A stretch of DNA of 64,000 bases from Saururus chinensis (Eukaryota > Streptophyta > Magnoliopsida > Piperales > Saururaceae), in contig CP141149.1 of assembly GCA_035235625.1 (NCBI GenBank), forward strand, positions 33,287,753-33,351,752, given 5' to 3'. Below the pieces are notes generated by a model. It was not told the DNA's origin and did not search any database. It saw nothing but the letters and a program-made list of their open reading frames with translations. Both the position numbers and the translations under genes were made by a program. Below, in pieces: positions 1 to 12,290 of this stretch (positions are counted from its first letter, which is position 1; each line of letters starts with the position of its first letter).

Positions 1-923
1 CGAGCCCTTGCTGCAAGTTGTGGGCCCACCAACAATTCAAAGCACTTACAAGGTACCCTGAACTTTGTTTCTAAGAGCTCTTGGCAAGGGATGCTCTTTT
101 GAGGTAAATGCCCCTGAGTAACATGGGCCCAGATGGGTCTGGCTCACGCAGCTGAGGCTTACCTCAACTAAATCCAATTAGTAAAGCACCACCGACAATG
201 ATTACAAATTAAGTTTCATTTGATAGCATTTTTATTTCGTGCTATTAAGTAATACACCCCTTGTCCGTATTTAACAGTCTCGATTGTTTGTTTTTGTTTT
301 ATGAAGTCAATTGTTTATTTTTGTTTTATGAAGTCTATTGTTATTTTTCAAATAAACTAACATATAGAATAGTTAAAAAATTTAAACAAATTAGAGATAA
401 AGAGTGTATCAAATAGGTATCCTTTACATGATATGGTTATAATACACATTTTTAGCATCACAATGAATATAAATTACATTTACATAGGATTATAAGTTTT
501 ATACAAACTCAAATCTAATTATAGTAAGTCATTTTTTCTTTAAGATCAGAATAAAATAATAAATAAACGAATTGTTGATAAATAGAATATGTGGCCACAA
601 GTGAGCTTTGCGTGAGACCAATATGTTTTACCCAACCAAACCAAATCCCAGCTGGGAGGGCTTCTTGGGTAGATTCATTGGGTATATATTACCATTTAAA
701 ACAAAAATATTGCTAAACCGGTATGTCTATAAGTGGTCCGAGAGCACCAGGTCTGATGACAAATAACCAAACGATGTAAAGCACATTTTGTACAAGCATA
801 CGAGGTAAAATTGCCGCAATAGCGAATGAATAAAGTACCTCCAATGAAGTAAAACAATAGGTAGTGGTAGGCTGAGAAGCCAAAACCAGATAATTCTCGA
901 GAAACTAGAGTTCAATAACCCTC
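1..923. other. Downstream flank of the YIP4 gene, no gene seen
   Basis: This AT-rich stretch lies 3' of the minus-strand YIP4 stop codon. Its right-hand part should contain that gene's 3' UTR, but I cannot place a poly(A) site. No reading frame in it resembles a known protein. Confidence 0.4.
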
Positions 924-3550
924 TCAATCTATGGCGATAACGAGGAAACCAACCGAGATATACATAAGGAAAACAGGGTACAAGGCAAGGGCTTTTCTTC
1001 TAGGTGTCACAGCAGCACTCATGAAAGGGTAAGCCGCCCATGAACTCCATGCTAATGTTATGGCCATAACTACTATCTTAATTATGATGTTGTCTTTCAG
1101 GAGGCAGATTAGGGCTCCTACATCGAGCGGAAAGAGGCAGTAACCCAAAAGACTCAGGCTTTGGAAGAAGATGATGTGTCCCCCCTGTAAACAGCACACC
1201 CAAGAATCACTTCAGTTGTATACATTAGACATATTCAATGGGTTGATGCCCGATTAAAACTCCCACAGTTTCGTCCACATAATACATGTTTCATTTAACC
1301 TGCCATGCTTATTTCTTCTACATTTTCTAACAATTGATTACTTCTTGTTTTGATTACTGTCAACCCCATTCCAAATCTTCATTACCACTAATTCTCTAAA
1401 TTAAGATGTAAAGCAACGCAAAAGATTAAAGATAAGATGCCCTCACCAAAAGTAGAACATTCAAAGTAAGAATAACAGCACCAGCGGCAAGGACAGCAAA
1501 TGCGACAGCAAAAACTTCAGACTGCAACAAATCGTAGATATATTAGCAAATAAAATTTAAATTTTCAAATCATATTTATCAATTAAAGGACTAAGCTAGT
1601 GACATTATGAATTCCATTTCCCGTGACATCCTTCTTTTTGGGTAACATTTTTTTAAAAGGTGGCGGTCCAACTGAGACTGGTTGGTGACATCCTTGAGTA
1701 AATGGGTAACAGCATCATTGACGTATTTAGAAACGAAAATAGTCAAGAGAATGGAAGCAGTAATGCTATGAACGATCAAGTTATACTCTGATGCAATCAA
1801 GCACGAGGCAAAAGAAGCAGTTAAAGTGTGAATTCTGAGAAGTGCGAAGATAAATCCAACAAAGCCTCGATAAGAGAAAAAATAAACTAAACAAATGATT
1901 CCAATGACACTATATTTCCATCATGGGCTCTCAATTATTAGCATTTCCTTTGCTTAAAGAATGAATAAAACGTGGCATATTATCATACTAATCTGAATCT
2001 TTAATTTTGTAGGTTAGCATTCAGCATGATAGTAGGAAGATTGTGCCTTGTGTCACTGAATTTTTATTATTATGGAAATTATAATTATCTTTTTTGTTTC
2101 CACAGAAAAGGACTTCAGAAACAAACAAATCATAATCACAATTGGAAAAGGGAAAATATTCCAAGTATGGTAGCTAATAATAATTCTTGAAACTAATGCA
2201 TGGAATAGCTGTTAATAAATAAATAGTTTAGCATCTTTTAGGATCACATGTTGATGCAGCGCCCAAACTGAAAAAAAACAGAATTGAAAAACTCTTTTCT
2301 AATTTTCATTAATTGAAAAACAATTACAGAAATGAAAACAAACTGATGTTCAACGTCTCGATGAACTCTCAGTTACAGCTCAAAGAGAGCTCAGCTTCTC
2401 TCAAAGCTTAGGGAAATACCCAAATTGAACAAATCAATTTCTTAGTACAATCGATGCCCTCAATTACAACTTGAAATATTATTTATAGTAATTGAAAGAA
2501 AGTATCCGAAAATATCATGATGCTGTTATCATCCTTCACAGCTAACAATGTTCTGTTCAGCATTGAGAGAAAGAGACCACTAACAGAATTAACAGTCTTG
2601 ACGATTATACTAGTTTTACAGAAAAGCCCCTCCGTAGTCATAGAAAATTACGCGCCATACCAACGCTAAGTTTTCAAACCATTAGTGAATACCCAGAATG
2701 CCCTTCGGTACATTTTCTCTTAACACAAGTGTTCGACGAAATGCAGAAACCAAACACTAATGCTTCCCAGAAAACAAGCTCCTGCATCACATGTTGTGCG
2801 TTATAGGTCAAAATTTGATACAGGCTCCTTAAACGTGGAAGACCCACAATCTCCTTGGGTGACTAAATCAGTTATAGCACCTTATAAGAAAAACAGAACG
2901 CAATGACGATTTGATAAGGTCATACTTAGCTGAAGATGAAATTGTATACAAGACTTGCACTATTTAGTACTGCAGTATTATGCGAAAATAAAAAGAGAAG
3001 TACAAAGATATACTGCATCTAAATCCACAGATTATTTGTGCACAACTTATGCACTTACCTTTTTCACTGAGGCAGACCATGATAAAGTAAGCCCAAGAAA
3101 AACAATGAAGAAAAATGGTCCCCATAGATCCCAATCTCTCAAAGCTTTCCCAGGATCTTCACGATATGGATTTGGAAATACCACAAGCTTCAAGTTGCTA
3201 ATAATCCGAGACAAGTCTCTCTTCACAGTATCCCATACAGGTTCAGTCAAGGTGTTGGGAGCTGAACCAAATGCAGTGGCAGCAATGTTTTGGCGAGCAT
3301 TTGAGTTGCTATCAGAAGACAATGCAGGTGGCACTGGGATCGTTGCAGGCTTCTGATATGTAGGCGGAGGAATACTTGAAGCTATGAAAGGGGATGGGGA
3401 CACGGGAATGGAAGCTCTGGGGGGGCTAGGTGGTCGGGCGGGCAAAACAGTTGCCGGTCCCGACAGTACGCTGGCATGTATGAGGTTCTCAATCTCGTCA
3501 ATGTCGGATTGGGAAGAAGAATGCAGAGGAATGGTATCACTGTGTGACAT
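924..3550 (-). CDS. YIP4: YIP4-type Yip1-domain protein of the trans-Golgi network (3 coding exons, 275 aa)
   Basis: Coding exons on the minus strand are 3550-3059, 1521-1447 and 1184-924, giving 275 aa. All junctions are GT/AG and in phase 0; the first donor is GTAAGT. The start at 3550 opens with [10 protein letters not shown], as in Arabidopsis YIP4a/YIP4b; a longer in-frame opening upstream is not needed. The N-terminal ~130 residues are a Ser/Pro-rich cytosolic tail. It is followed by the conserved block [16 protein letters not shown] and then about five hydrophobic segments of the Yip1 domain, ending in FLVIAID. Known for the family: YIP4 proteins interact with ECHIDNA at the TGN and are needed for secretion of cell-wall polysaccharides and auxin carriers. 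The first coding intron (1522-3058) carries a solo LTR. A 5' UTR intron is likely, because a pyrimidine-rich acceptor lies near 3593 on the minus strand, but its donor is uncertain (about 4228 or 4153). Confidence 0.95.
2252..2789 (-). mobile_element. Solo LTR (copia-like) in YIP4 intron 1
   Basis: A 538-bp element begins TGATGCAG and ends CTGCATCA, and is flanked by perfect 5-bp duplications CATGT (2247-2251 and 2790-2794). Read on the minus strand it has a TATAAATA motif near 2480-2490, so it is oriented like the host gene. No internal region or second LTR is present, so it is a solo LTR left by recombination. Assignment to Ty1/copia rests on its small size and composition and is only probable. 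Confidence 0.85.
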
Positions 3551-4267
3551 CTTAATTCTCAGATATGGTTTGAGAGGCAACTTCACGAAGATCTGGAAAT
3601 AGAAATATTAAATGGAACCGTTCGCATCATAAATGGTGACAGATCCATCAAATTGCTGAAATTGAGCAGGAAAAGAACGGAGCACAATAAGGATGCAATA
3701 ACGTACATAAAAATCAGTCATTGTATCAAATATCAATAAGCTCCTTTCCACACGGGGATGCCCAAATTGATATTGAAAGAGGCAATTAAAATCAAATATA
3801 AGAATCGCACAAGCATACTTCATTTTTAATTACAAGATATCTCATTCTTTCTAAACCATGATTTGGAACTTGGAAGAAAATGCAACGGAGGGGGGAATTG
3901 CATATTGCAATGAATAATCGAAAACAGGAAGAAAAGGCCGATACAGCTCGCCGTAAAACTCAGAGAAAATGAAGCATAATTTTCAAAATCTATCACATTT
4001 TTATAATAATCAACAGATCTATAACAAAATTAACCAGATTGTCCTGTCAACTTACAGCAGAAGCCCGCAATAGAAATGCTCAATGCTCGAAGTTCCAAAT
4101 TAGGCCAAACATAACTATAAAAGCAGATCTAGATCAGATTAGCTGAAACGTTACCCAAAAACAAGAGAAGATGCCGAAAAATCAATCGAATAAAACGTAA
4201 ATTGAAGAATTTGGGCGGCAACAGTGCACCTGTAGAGAAGAACATGTGCCGAACCAGACTTGCCAAG

Positions 4268-4278
4268 CAAATATATAT
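4268..4278 (-). promoter_or_regulatory. Possible TATA box of the YIP4 gene
   Basis: The minus strand carries ATATATATT here, about 720 bases upstream of the ATG. It fits a start of transcription near 4240 followed by a 5' UTR intron. This is position and composition only. Confidence 0.35.
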
Positions 4279-4280
4279 TC

Positions 4281-4340
4281 CCTCCGTCCCACATTAAATG
4301 TTGCATTTTGCTAAATAGGGCGTTTATTGTGGGACTGAGG
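4281..4340. mobile_element. Very short Stowaway-like inverted-repeat element
   Basis: The ends 4281-4298 (CCTCCGTCCCACATTAAA) and 4323-4340 are inverted repeats matching at 16 of 18 positions. The CTCCGTCCCA end is the signature of Stowaway (Tc1/mariner) MITEs. At 60 bp it is much shorter than a normal copy. A second Stowaway-like end (AGAGGGAG) at about 4664-4671 could instead be the true right end of a ~390-bp copy. Confidence 0.5.
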
Positions 4341-5015
4341 CTAGAAGCCTAGAAGAAAGGAGCGGAAATGATCTCCTGCGCGAGCAGTCGCGTAGGAGAT
4401 TTTTTGCGGGGCAGCCTTCCCCGGTCAAGCAGAGCCCCTGGAATATTCACACCACAATCAACGGGTTTTCTTCTTCGTGAGCTCTGCTTCTTACTACGAC
4501 TCCACATATTAGCGTACATATCGTTACCTTGGTCCCCCGTGGACCCTCAACACGAGATTCTGTTTGTCAATTAGTGCCTAGAGTTTCATCACATTTTTTA
4601 TTAATAAATTTTTAAATAAATTATAAATTATTTTTAAAAAATTAAATAAATTTATTAATATAAAATAGAGGGAGCATAATTTTGTGAATCATTAATTCAA
4701 GTTTTGCATTTTTCAACATGGGAAAACCCAACCTGACCTAACTTATTACCTTAAGAGGTTGGTTTAGGGTTTTTAAATTGAACCTAAATAATTATTTGAG
4801 TTGAATTTATTTTTTAGGTGATTCAATTCCACTTGACTAAGCCTATAAATATTAAAATTTTAGATAAGTATAAAACTTATGAGTCATACTATGAAGTTAT
4901 GGGAAAGAGAGAAAGAAAGACTTTTGTGAAAAATAATTAAGGTAATTGAAAACTAATTTAGTTTTCAAGCATATGTAGTTAACAATTGAGGTTATCTTCT
5001 TATTGCTACAATTAG

Positions 5016-5149
5016 TAGAAAAGTACAAGGATAGAAGACAAGACCTCTAAATAATTGTCATCAATTTAGAAAAAGCCTTTGATAGAGTGTCTTGAGAGCT
5101 CATTTGAATTTTTTTTTTAAAAAAAATGAGTTATAAAATATTACATTGA

Positions 5150-5185
<36 letters not shown>

Positions 5186-6119
5186 ATAGAGTAGTGACCA
5201 GCCTACGAACAATTAGGGAAAAATAAAGGAGTTCCCAATTATAGTAGGTCTACTTCAAAGATCAGGCTTAAGCACTTATCTGTTTTATATAGTTATGGAT
5301 GGATAAACTAGCTTTGCATATTCAAGATAGGATAATTTGATGCTTTTTTTTTTGGCAAATGATGTACTTTTAGTTGACGATACTATATTATGGTTGAATA
5401 TTAAATTAGAATTGTGGTTGAAAGCTCTAGAATCAAAAGGTTTTAAAATAAATAGGACTAAAACGGAATATATGAAATTTAAATTTAAAGAAAGTTTAAA
5501 TAAAGGTAGAACCTTAGTCAAAAAATATTGGTAAGAAGTGTCAATATGTGAACATTTATGATATTCAGGATTTATTATTCATAAAGATGGAAACATCGAT
5601 AGTGATAGGATGCATAGGATAAATGTAGGCTAAGTAAAATGGATGGCAAATTTAGGAATATTGTATGATAGGAGCGTCATAAATTAGCTTAGAGGTAAGT
5701 TTTACATCATAACTATTAGACCCACAATACTATATGAAGCAAAATGTTATGCACCAAAGAAAAGTTATAGATAAATTTTATCTAGCTGAAATGAGAATGC
5801 TAAGGTGGACAAGTAGGATAACTAGAAAATATATGATTAAACTTGAGTATACACACAAGAACTTAAGGGTAACACTTATAAGAAAGGAGCTTAGGGATTG
5901 CTTTGAGCATGTTAATGAAGACCAATGGATGCCACTGGAAAAAAGTTGGAAGAGATCACGCAGGTGATGACAAAAGAGGGAGAATGAGACATAAGAGAAT
6001 ATGGATGTAGTTAATAAGAAAGGATATGATCATGCTATGTCTTATAAAAATAGTTGGCATAAAATATGTAATAATGGAGGCGTAAGATCCATGTCGCCGA
6101 CCCTAAATTGTTAGATTAA
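5016..6119 (+). pseudogene. Decayed RTE-like LINE, reverse transcriptase to 3' end
   Basis: Broken frames read in order as plant non-LTR reverse transcriptase. An IVINLEKAFDRV-like stretch lies near 5050. An IRGK..EFPIIVGL..RSGLSTYLF block lies near 5205-5290. The catalytic region lies near 5345-5380, where the usual FADD reads LAND followed by VLLVDD. LELWLKALESKGFKI.RTKTEYM follows near 5410-5480. The C-terminal domain AEMRMLRWTSRITRK spans 5770-5835, and the end resembles HVADPKLL near 6095. There are many stops and frameshifts. A (TTA)n run at 5150-5180 interrupts the RT. Its last bases, GCACTATTTGATTATGA (6121-6137), recur at the end of the LINE fragment near 32550. Confidence 0.85.
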
Positions 6120-6139
6120 AGCACTATTTGATTATGAAT

Positions 6140-6960
6140 ATAATTTTCTCTTTCTGTTTTGATCATTAGCCTTAAAATTTGCTTGATGGCTAAGAGATAA
6201 AACCAAAAAATTTAAAATATTATATTTTTTACAATTAAATAATTTTAAAAAAAACTATAAAATATATGTTCTTATTATAAACAGTCAAGTCGGGTTCAGG
6301 TTTGGCACATTTGAGTTGGGTTTATATTTGGGTTACCTATTTTAAAATAATAATGGGTTCTGACTTGGCAAAACCTAACCTGATGGGCATCAAAATTGAT
6401 CTCCAAAAAACCTCCTCAAGGGCACATCCATCTCATTAGTCTTTAAGAAACAGTATGAGAAATGTATGGGCACACTCATAGATGGTCCATGTGCTAAGGA
6501 AGAGAATGTTGACATCAAGTAGGCTGATCAGCGTGCACGCTATATTTTACAAGTAACGATGATTTTATTAATATTTTTATAATTGAATTTAAGTCATATC
6601 TTTAACTCATGAATTAGATGTGAATAGTTTGTTTGTAGTTTCCATACAACTTCAGAAAAGAACATATGCCCTTAAATATCTTTTGAATATGTCATTTATA
6701 TACAAAATTTCATATTTACTACATTTTCAAATGCATAATTTTTTTTTGCAATGTCAATCATTAAGGCTTTTGGGGCATAATACAAAAAAATGGAGAAATT
6801 TTGATCAAAAACCCTTAAAAAATGACTATCTTGGTAAAAATTTACCCCTTCATCCCTCCTTTAAACAACATCTTATGGGCTTTAGCGAAAGGAGAAATTT
6901 AGGCAATACTCATGAAATGACCACGAATTTTCAGTACGCTTTTATACCTCTAATAAATCT
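6140..6960. other. AT-rich spacer, no gene seen
   Basis: Open frames here (for example 6620-6970) show no recognisable domain and have the composition of noncoding AT-rich DNA. Confidence 0.4.
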
Positions 6961-6964
6961 AAAA

Positions 6965-7422
<458 letters not shown>

Positions 7423-7527
7423 TGTAACACCTCGTGTTCTGATTACGCTAAACATGGAGGGTTAGGCATAATTATATAATTTTAGTTAAATTTTAAGAGG
7501 TTTTAAGGGATGAAATCTCAGTATATG
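7423..7527 (+). mobile_element. 5' end of a D-family LTR, plus orientation
   Basis: The sequence begins TGTAACACCTCGTGTTCTG and continues with GGGTTAGG and a TTTTAAGAGGTTTTAAGGGATG block. The same order is seen, reversed, from 19262 leftwards (TGTGACACCCCGTGTTCTG). It is interrupted at 7528 by another element. Confidence 0.7.
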
Positions 7528-8459
7528 TGTAAGGACTCTCATCTTGAACCAGATTATTTTTAATGTTATTTATCGGTTATCGTGTGGTTTAAATATTTTC
7601 TAATTAAATTTGGTAGTTTTCAAAAATAAATGGGGTTTCTAAAGGTTTTAATCAAAACTAACTTCACATTTATGAGTTTTAAGGGATTTTGAGTTTAATC
7701 TGAATTTTTGGGATTTCTAATTTTTCACCATTTTTTAAAAATTATGGTTTGCCGGGACCCCTATGGGCCCCACTAACGAAATTAAAGTTTTTAGTCCAAA
7801 ATGCCCCAGACATCAATGAAAGACACTATAAAATTTTTTAGAATTTTTCTAGACCTAATTTTGGGTTAAATTGCCAAATTTCCTAATTTTAGCTTAAAAC
7901 TCTATTTTTACCCCGCATTTCAATTAGGTATAACCCAACCCCTCATATAAAAGGAATGAGATTCTACCATTTCCACATTGGGAATAGGTTTAGCCAAGAG
8001 ATTTGGAGCCTAATCCCTAATTAGGCCAAAAAAGAAAACGATTAAATATGAGTTTAGCTTAATCTTTAGGATTTTCTTTAAAATCTTTACTTCCCCATCG
8101 TTTCAATCTATTTTGAAAGCATAAAATCACTATTTTACTGTAAGGTCCCTGATTTTTCTACGATTTTCTGGGATTTTTTTGCCATTTTTCTGGTCATTTT
8201 CGGCAGGAAAATGTGACATTTTTAGCGTATGCGTATCTGTGTATTTTCCCCGTATTTATACCCGTAGAGTCGGGTGTGAGGCTTAGTTGTGGGCCACAGG
8301 CCTTGCTGCGCGCTTTCGGCGCGAATTTTGGAGGTTCGACGCGTAACCAATGGGTTAACGCGCATTGGGGATACGTTTGGAAAAAGAAAAAAAAAGAAAA
8401 AGAAAAATTCGGATCGGGTCGGGATCGCCCAATCCAGAACCCGGTTGTGTGAACAGTAC

Positions 8460-9790
8460 CGCCGCCCCCCCCATTTCTGCCTTTTCCCTGTGCCCGGCCG
8501 CCGGCAGGCCGCAGGACGCCGGCACAGGCTCCGCCCCGTCGGTGCGACGCCGAGGGGCCACCGCCCCGGCCGCCCACGGCCGCACCGCCTCCTCCCCCGG
8601 TGAGCCCCCTTTTCTGATTTGTGCGGTTTCGCCGCCGCCGTGGGCCGGCGAGGGCCGGCCGGCCGCCCATGGTTCCGCCATGGGCCGGCGACGGCGGGAG
8701 GACACTCCCCCCGGCCCCGGACGGCCTCAGCTCCGCCGGCCCGCTCCCTCTCTCTGCTGCCCTGTTTTTCCGCCCCCACTGTGTATCGCCGTTCCGCAGC
8801 CGCCACGGGCCGGCACGGCCCGACCGGCCGGCCACGGCTCCGCCCCGGGCCGGCGACGGCGAGGAGCCACTCCTCCTGGCCCGGTGGGCCTCCGTTCCGC
8901 CGCCCCATCCTCTTTCCCCCTCTGTGCACTGTTCCGCCGACGAACTGTTTTGGGCAAACAGTGGCCGCCGGCGGTGTTTCGTGGCCGATTCGGCCTTCCC
9001 CCAGCCTCGCCTTGCTCCGGCGAAGGCAGCGGACCACCCTACCCAGCCTTGTTCCATCCCCTCTGCCGTCCTCTGCTCCGCCCAGTCCGATTTGTGCGGT
9101 ACTGTGGGTGGATTTTCCAGTGGGCTGGCGCCGCCATCATTGGCGGGTGAGGGTGACTTGGCCATCGTGGGCTTTGCCCTGGCTCGGCGCCAGTGAGGGT
9201 CAGCCCCACTTGGCCCGATTATTGTTCCGCCCGGAATGGACCGCTTGTCATTGCCCTATACCGTGCGAGATGCACAGCCGCCCGCACCATGAGTATTGGT
9301 TGTGGGTGGCGATCGGCGATGTCGCCGCTTAGATTGGCCACCTCTAGGGCCTTAGCCCTGTTGGCTTTTGTGGGCCTTGAGTCGTCTCCGTTCAGCCCTC
9401 TCCCCCGCCCTTTGGGCCGCATGTGCATGTGGCCACGCGTGTACTTCTGGGTTTAGGTGCCACATTCGTGCCGCCTAACCATCGGTTGGCTTTGCCACCG
9501 AATGGAGTTGACCACTAGAGCCGTCCTCCACCTCTCCTTTGTTCTCGAGCGTTGCCCCACGCTCTCCGCCCTTATGTGGGCCTTTATTGACCGAAATCGT
9601 CGCCGTTGGGTGCTGTCCACGGTCGATTTCGACGTCTGTGTGGCTGGCTGTGCATGTTTTAGCCACCGACCGATCTTCAGTGTACACCATCGACATCTGG
9701 TCGCACCGCCACATATGTTGGCACGACTATTTCTCCCGGCCGCCCTAGTGTGCCGCTGTGGATCGCAGGTTTTACCGCATTGATTTCTGA
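8460..9790. other. GC-rich block inside element A with many overlapping open frames
   Basis: The base composition changes abruptly to C/G-rich and CCG/CGG-rich. Several long frames overlap on both strands (minus 8194-9165; plus 8365-9150 and 8619-9332), all rich in Pro, Ala, Arg and Gly. No protein family is recognisable, and simultaneous openness on both strands is what high GC alone would give. I do not call a gene here. Confidence 0.6.
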
Positions 9791-10124
9791 CACTCTGTTT
9801 GGCCGTGATAGTTCCGGCGCATCCTAAAATCCTCGGGACAGCAGCTCTCTCAGCCAGGCAACGGTTTTGACTGCCAACTCCGCCGCCGATGCCGCCACCG
9901 TCGTGTGCTCGCCATCGAACGTCATGATTACGAGGTAGGGGAGCTTTGAACTCGTAAATTCATGAAGCATGCTTTGAATGAGTAGCAGCATGCTAGGATT
10001 GTATGGTTCCATGCTTGGATGTTAAGTAACGATCCGATTGCATGATGTGCGTGTAAGCATGATTGTATGGTATGATTGATATGCATGAGATATATGCACG
10101 TTTTATGGATGTGGATTTTGTATG

Positions 10125-10495
10125 CGTTGGCGATGGCTAGCAAATATGTCAGTATGCTACGTATGTGTTATGCATGTGCTAGTGATGGCTAGCGTGCATG
10201 TTTGGAATGTGTATGAATTATGCATATGCTAGTGATGGCTAGCGTGCATGTTTGGAGAATGTGTGTATGCATGTGCTAGTGATGGCTAGCGTGCTTGTTT
10301 GATGTATGTATGAATGTATGCATGTGCTAGTGATGGCTAGCGTGCATGTTTGAAGTATGTATGAATGTGTGTGCATGTGCTAGTGATGACTAGCGTGTAC
10401 GTTTGATGGATGCATGTGCTAGTGATGGCTAGCGTGCATGTTTGACGTGTGTATGCATGTGCTAGTGATGGCTAGCATGCATGTTTGTAAGTTAT
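10125..10495. repeat. Tandem array with core GTGCTAGTGATGGCTAGCGT
   Basis: About seven copies of the core GTGCTAGTGATGGCTAGCGT followed by GCATGTTTG, spaced roughly 45-70 bp with variable linkers rich in TATGTATG. It belongs to element A. Confidence 0.9.
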
Positions 10496-11234
10496 GTATG
10501 TATGGCCGTATGTGTATGTTATACGTATGTGTGGGACATACGTATGTATGATGGCATTTTGCCTATGCTTTGGATATGTGTAAGTGTATGTGGGCAGAAG
10601 TATGGGCGATGGACAGTAAGAGGTGACAGAAGCTCTGTCTGAATTTGGATACAGTTGTGTAAGCGTATGATAGAGGACAGAGGATATGAGTATGACGGGC
10701 AAGGATTAGAATGGATCGGTTTGGGTTGGATTGTATGTTGGGCATTTGTCAGACAGTAAGAGTGTTCATAATTGTACAAGCATAACGTACATATTATGAA
10801 GTGAAAAGTAAGTATAATAAGTGAGATATAAGTAAGAGGGCGACAACTGGGTTGGCTCTGAGGAGCGTTATTTGAGGATGTCAGTGTAAGAGGTTTTGGC
10901 CATAAGATGGATGGCGAAGTGCAAGATTGTAAGGGTTTGGTGTACGATGAGTTTTGTCCATGATGTGGACGGGTAAGTGAAGTCTGCTGCCCTGACGAAC
11001 TTGGGTTTCGGATCGGGCTCAGCTTCAGTTTGACCAGTCAAGGACTGTGAGTTTGTGTGGCATAATTGTACCGCATAATATACTTAATTCAAACTTGAAT
11101 TATAAGCACAGCTAATGATAGCGTTGTGAGTTTGAGACCTGAGGGTTCGACGGATTAAGTTCCGTGTTTGAGCTGGCCGTTAATGAGTTGGCCGAGCGTT
11201 TATCATGTCTTGCCATGGTGTTTATCCTGCGGGA

Positions 11235-11485
11235 TGTTGTCTGTGTGCTGTGTAGTGCACCGGACGTCTGATGCTCTGCTGAGAGCGACATTGTTTTGAT
11301 TTGGTCTGCGTGCTGTATAAGCCCAGACGTTTGATGCTCTGTTGAGAGCGATGTACGTTTCTGACTTTGTCTGCTTGCTATATGAAGCCCAAACGTCTGA
11401 TGCTCTGCTGAGAGCGACGTATGTTTCTGATTTGGTCTGTGTGCTGTGTAAGCCCAGACGTTTGATGCTCTGTTGAGAGCGTTGT
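11235..11485. repeat. Tandem array with core CGTTTGATGCTCTGTTGAGA
   Basis: Four copies, spaced about 60 bp, of a unit containing CAGACGTTTGATGCTCTG and TTGAGAGCG. The open frame on the minus strand (11112-11525) is simply this repeat translated. Confidence 0.9.
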
Positions 11486-11499
11486 ATGATTCTGCCCAA

Positions 11500-11702
11500 G
11501 AGTGGCACTGTATGTTTCTGCCCAAGTGGCACTGTATGTTTTCTGCCCAAGAGTGGCATTGGCACTATAAGACCCATTATGGTGGGCGATTCTCTGGCAC
11601 TATAAGACCCATTATGGTGGGCGATTCTATGGCACTATAAGACCCATGATGGTGGGCGATTCTATGGCACTATAAGACCCATTATGGTGGGCAACTGTAT
11701 GA
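11500..11702. repeat. Tandem array of about 49 bp units (GGCACTATAAGACCCATTAT)
   Basis: Four close copies of GGCACTATAAGACCCATTAT followed by GGTGGGCGATTCT. They are preceded by three shorter TTCTGCCCAAG(AG)TGGCA copies. Confidence 0.9.
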
Positions 11703-11924
11703 CCCCTTATGTGTGGGTGTTTATGTTTGCGCGCTCAGGTAAGTAGTATCATGGATCTACTCTTACCTGTTTGATCCAGTGCCCCATGAGCATTGGTGTG
11801 CCTTACCTTCGGAAAAGTCCATGGCGTCTAGTCACTCCCCGGAGGTTAAGGTGTTGCCCCAGTGGCATTCTTTTCCTTTTGAACGTTGGAGCCTATTAGT
11901 TGTAATGAGCTTTAGTGGTCGTTG

Positions 11925-12290
11925 ATATGTGTACGACTGTAAGAGTGTGTATGAGTACGACCGTAAGCGTATGTGTATGAGCAGGACTGTAAGAGTATGT
12001 ATGAGCAGGACTGTAAGAGCATGTATGAGCAGGATTGTAAGCATATGAGTATGAGCACGACTGTAAGAGTATGGGTACGATTGTGAGAATATGTTTCTGA
12101 GTAAGACAGTAAGTATGATTTTGTGCAGACTGTACGAGTGAGGTCGTACGAGTCTGATTGTACGAGTAAGGTCGTACATGTATGTGTAAGTTGTATGAGT
12201 GAGCATATGATTGTACGAGTAAGGTCGTACAAGTATGCGTATGCTGTATGAGTATGCGTACGGTGGTACGAGTAAGTTGTATGACCCTGG
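11925..12290. repeat. Degenerate tandem array of GTATGAGCAGGACTGTAAGA and GTACGAGTAAGGTCGTAC units
   Basis: Imperfect 25-30 bp units alternate between GTATGAGCA(C/G)GACTGTAAGAG and GTACGAGTAAGGTCGTAC. The frames open across it on the minus strand (Tyr/Ser/Leu-rich) are repeat translations, not genes. Confidence 0.8.

Noticed and set aside
8194..9165. 323-codon minus-strand frame in the GC-rich block
   Set aside because: Other frames on both strands are equally open, the translation is low-complexity Pro/Arg/Gly, and it lies inside an LTR-like element without any recognisable domain.
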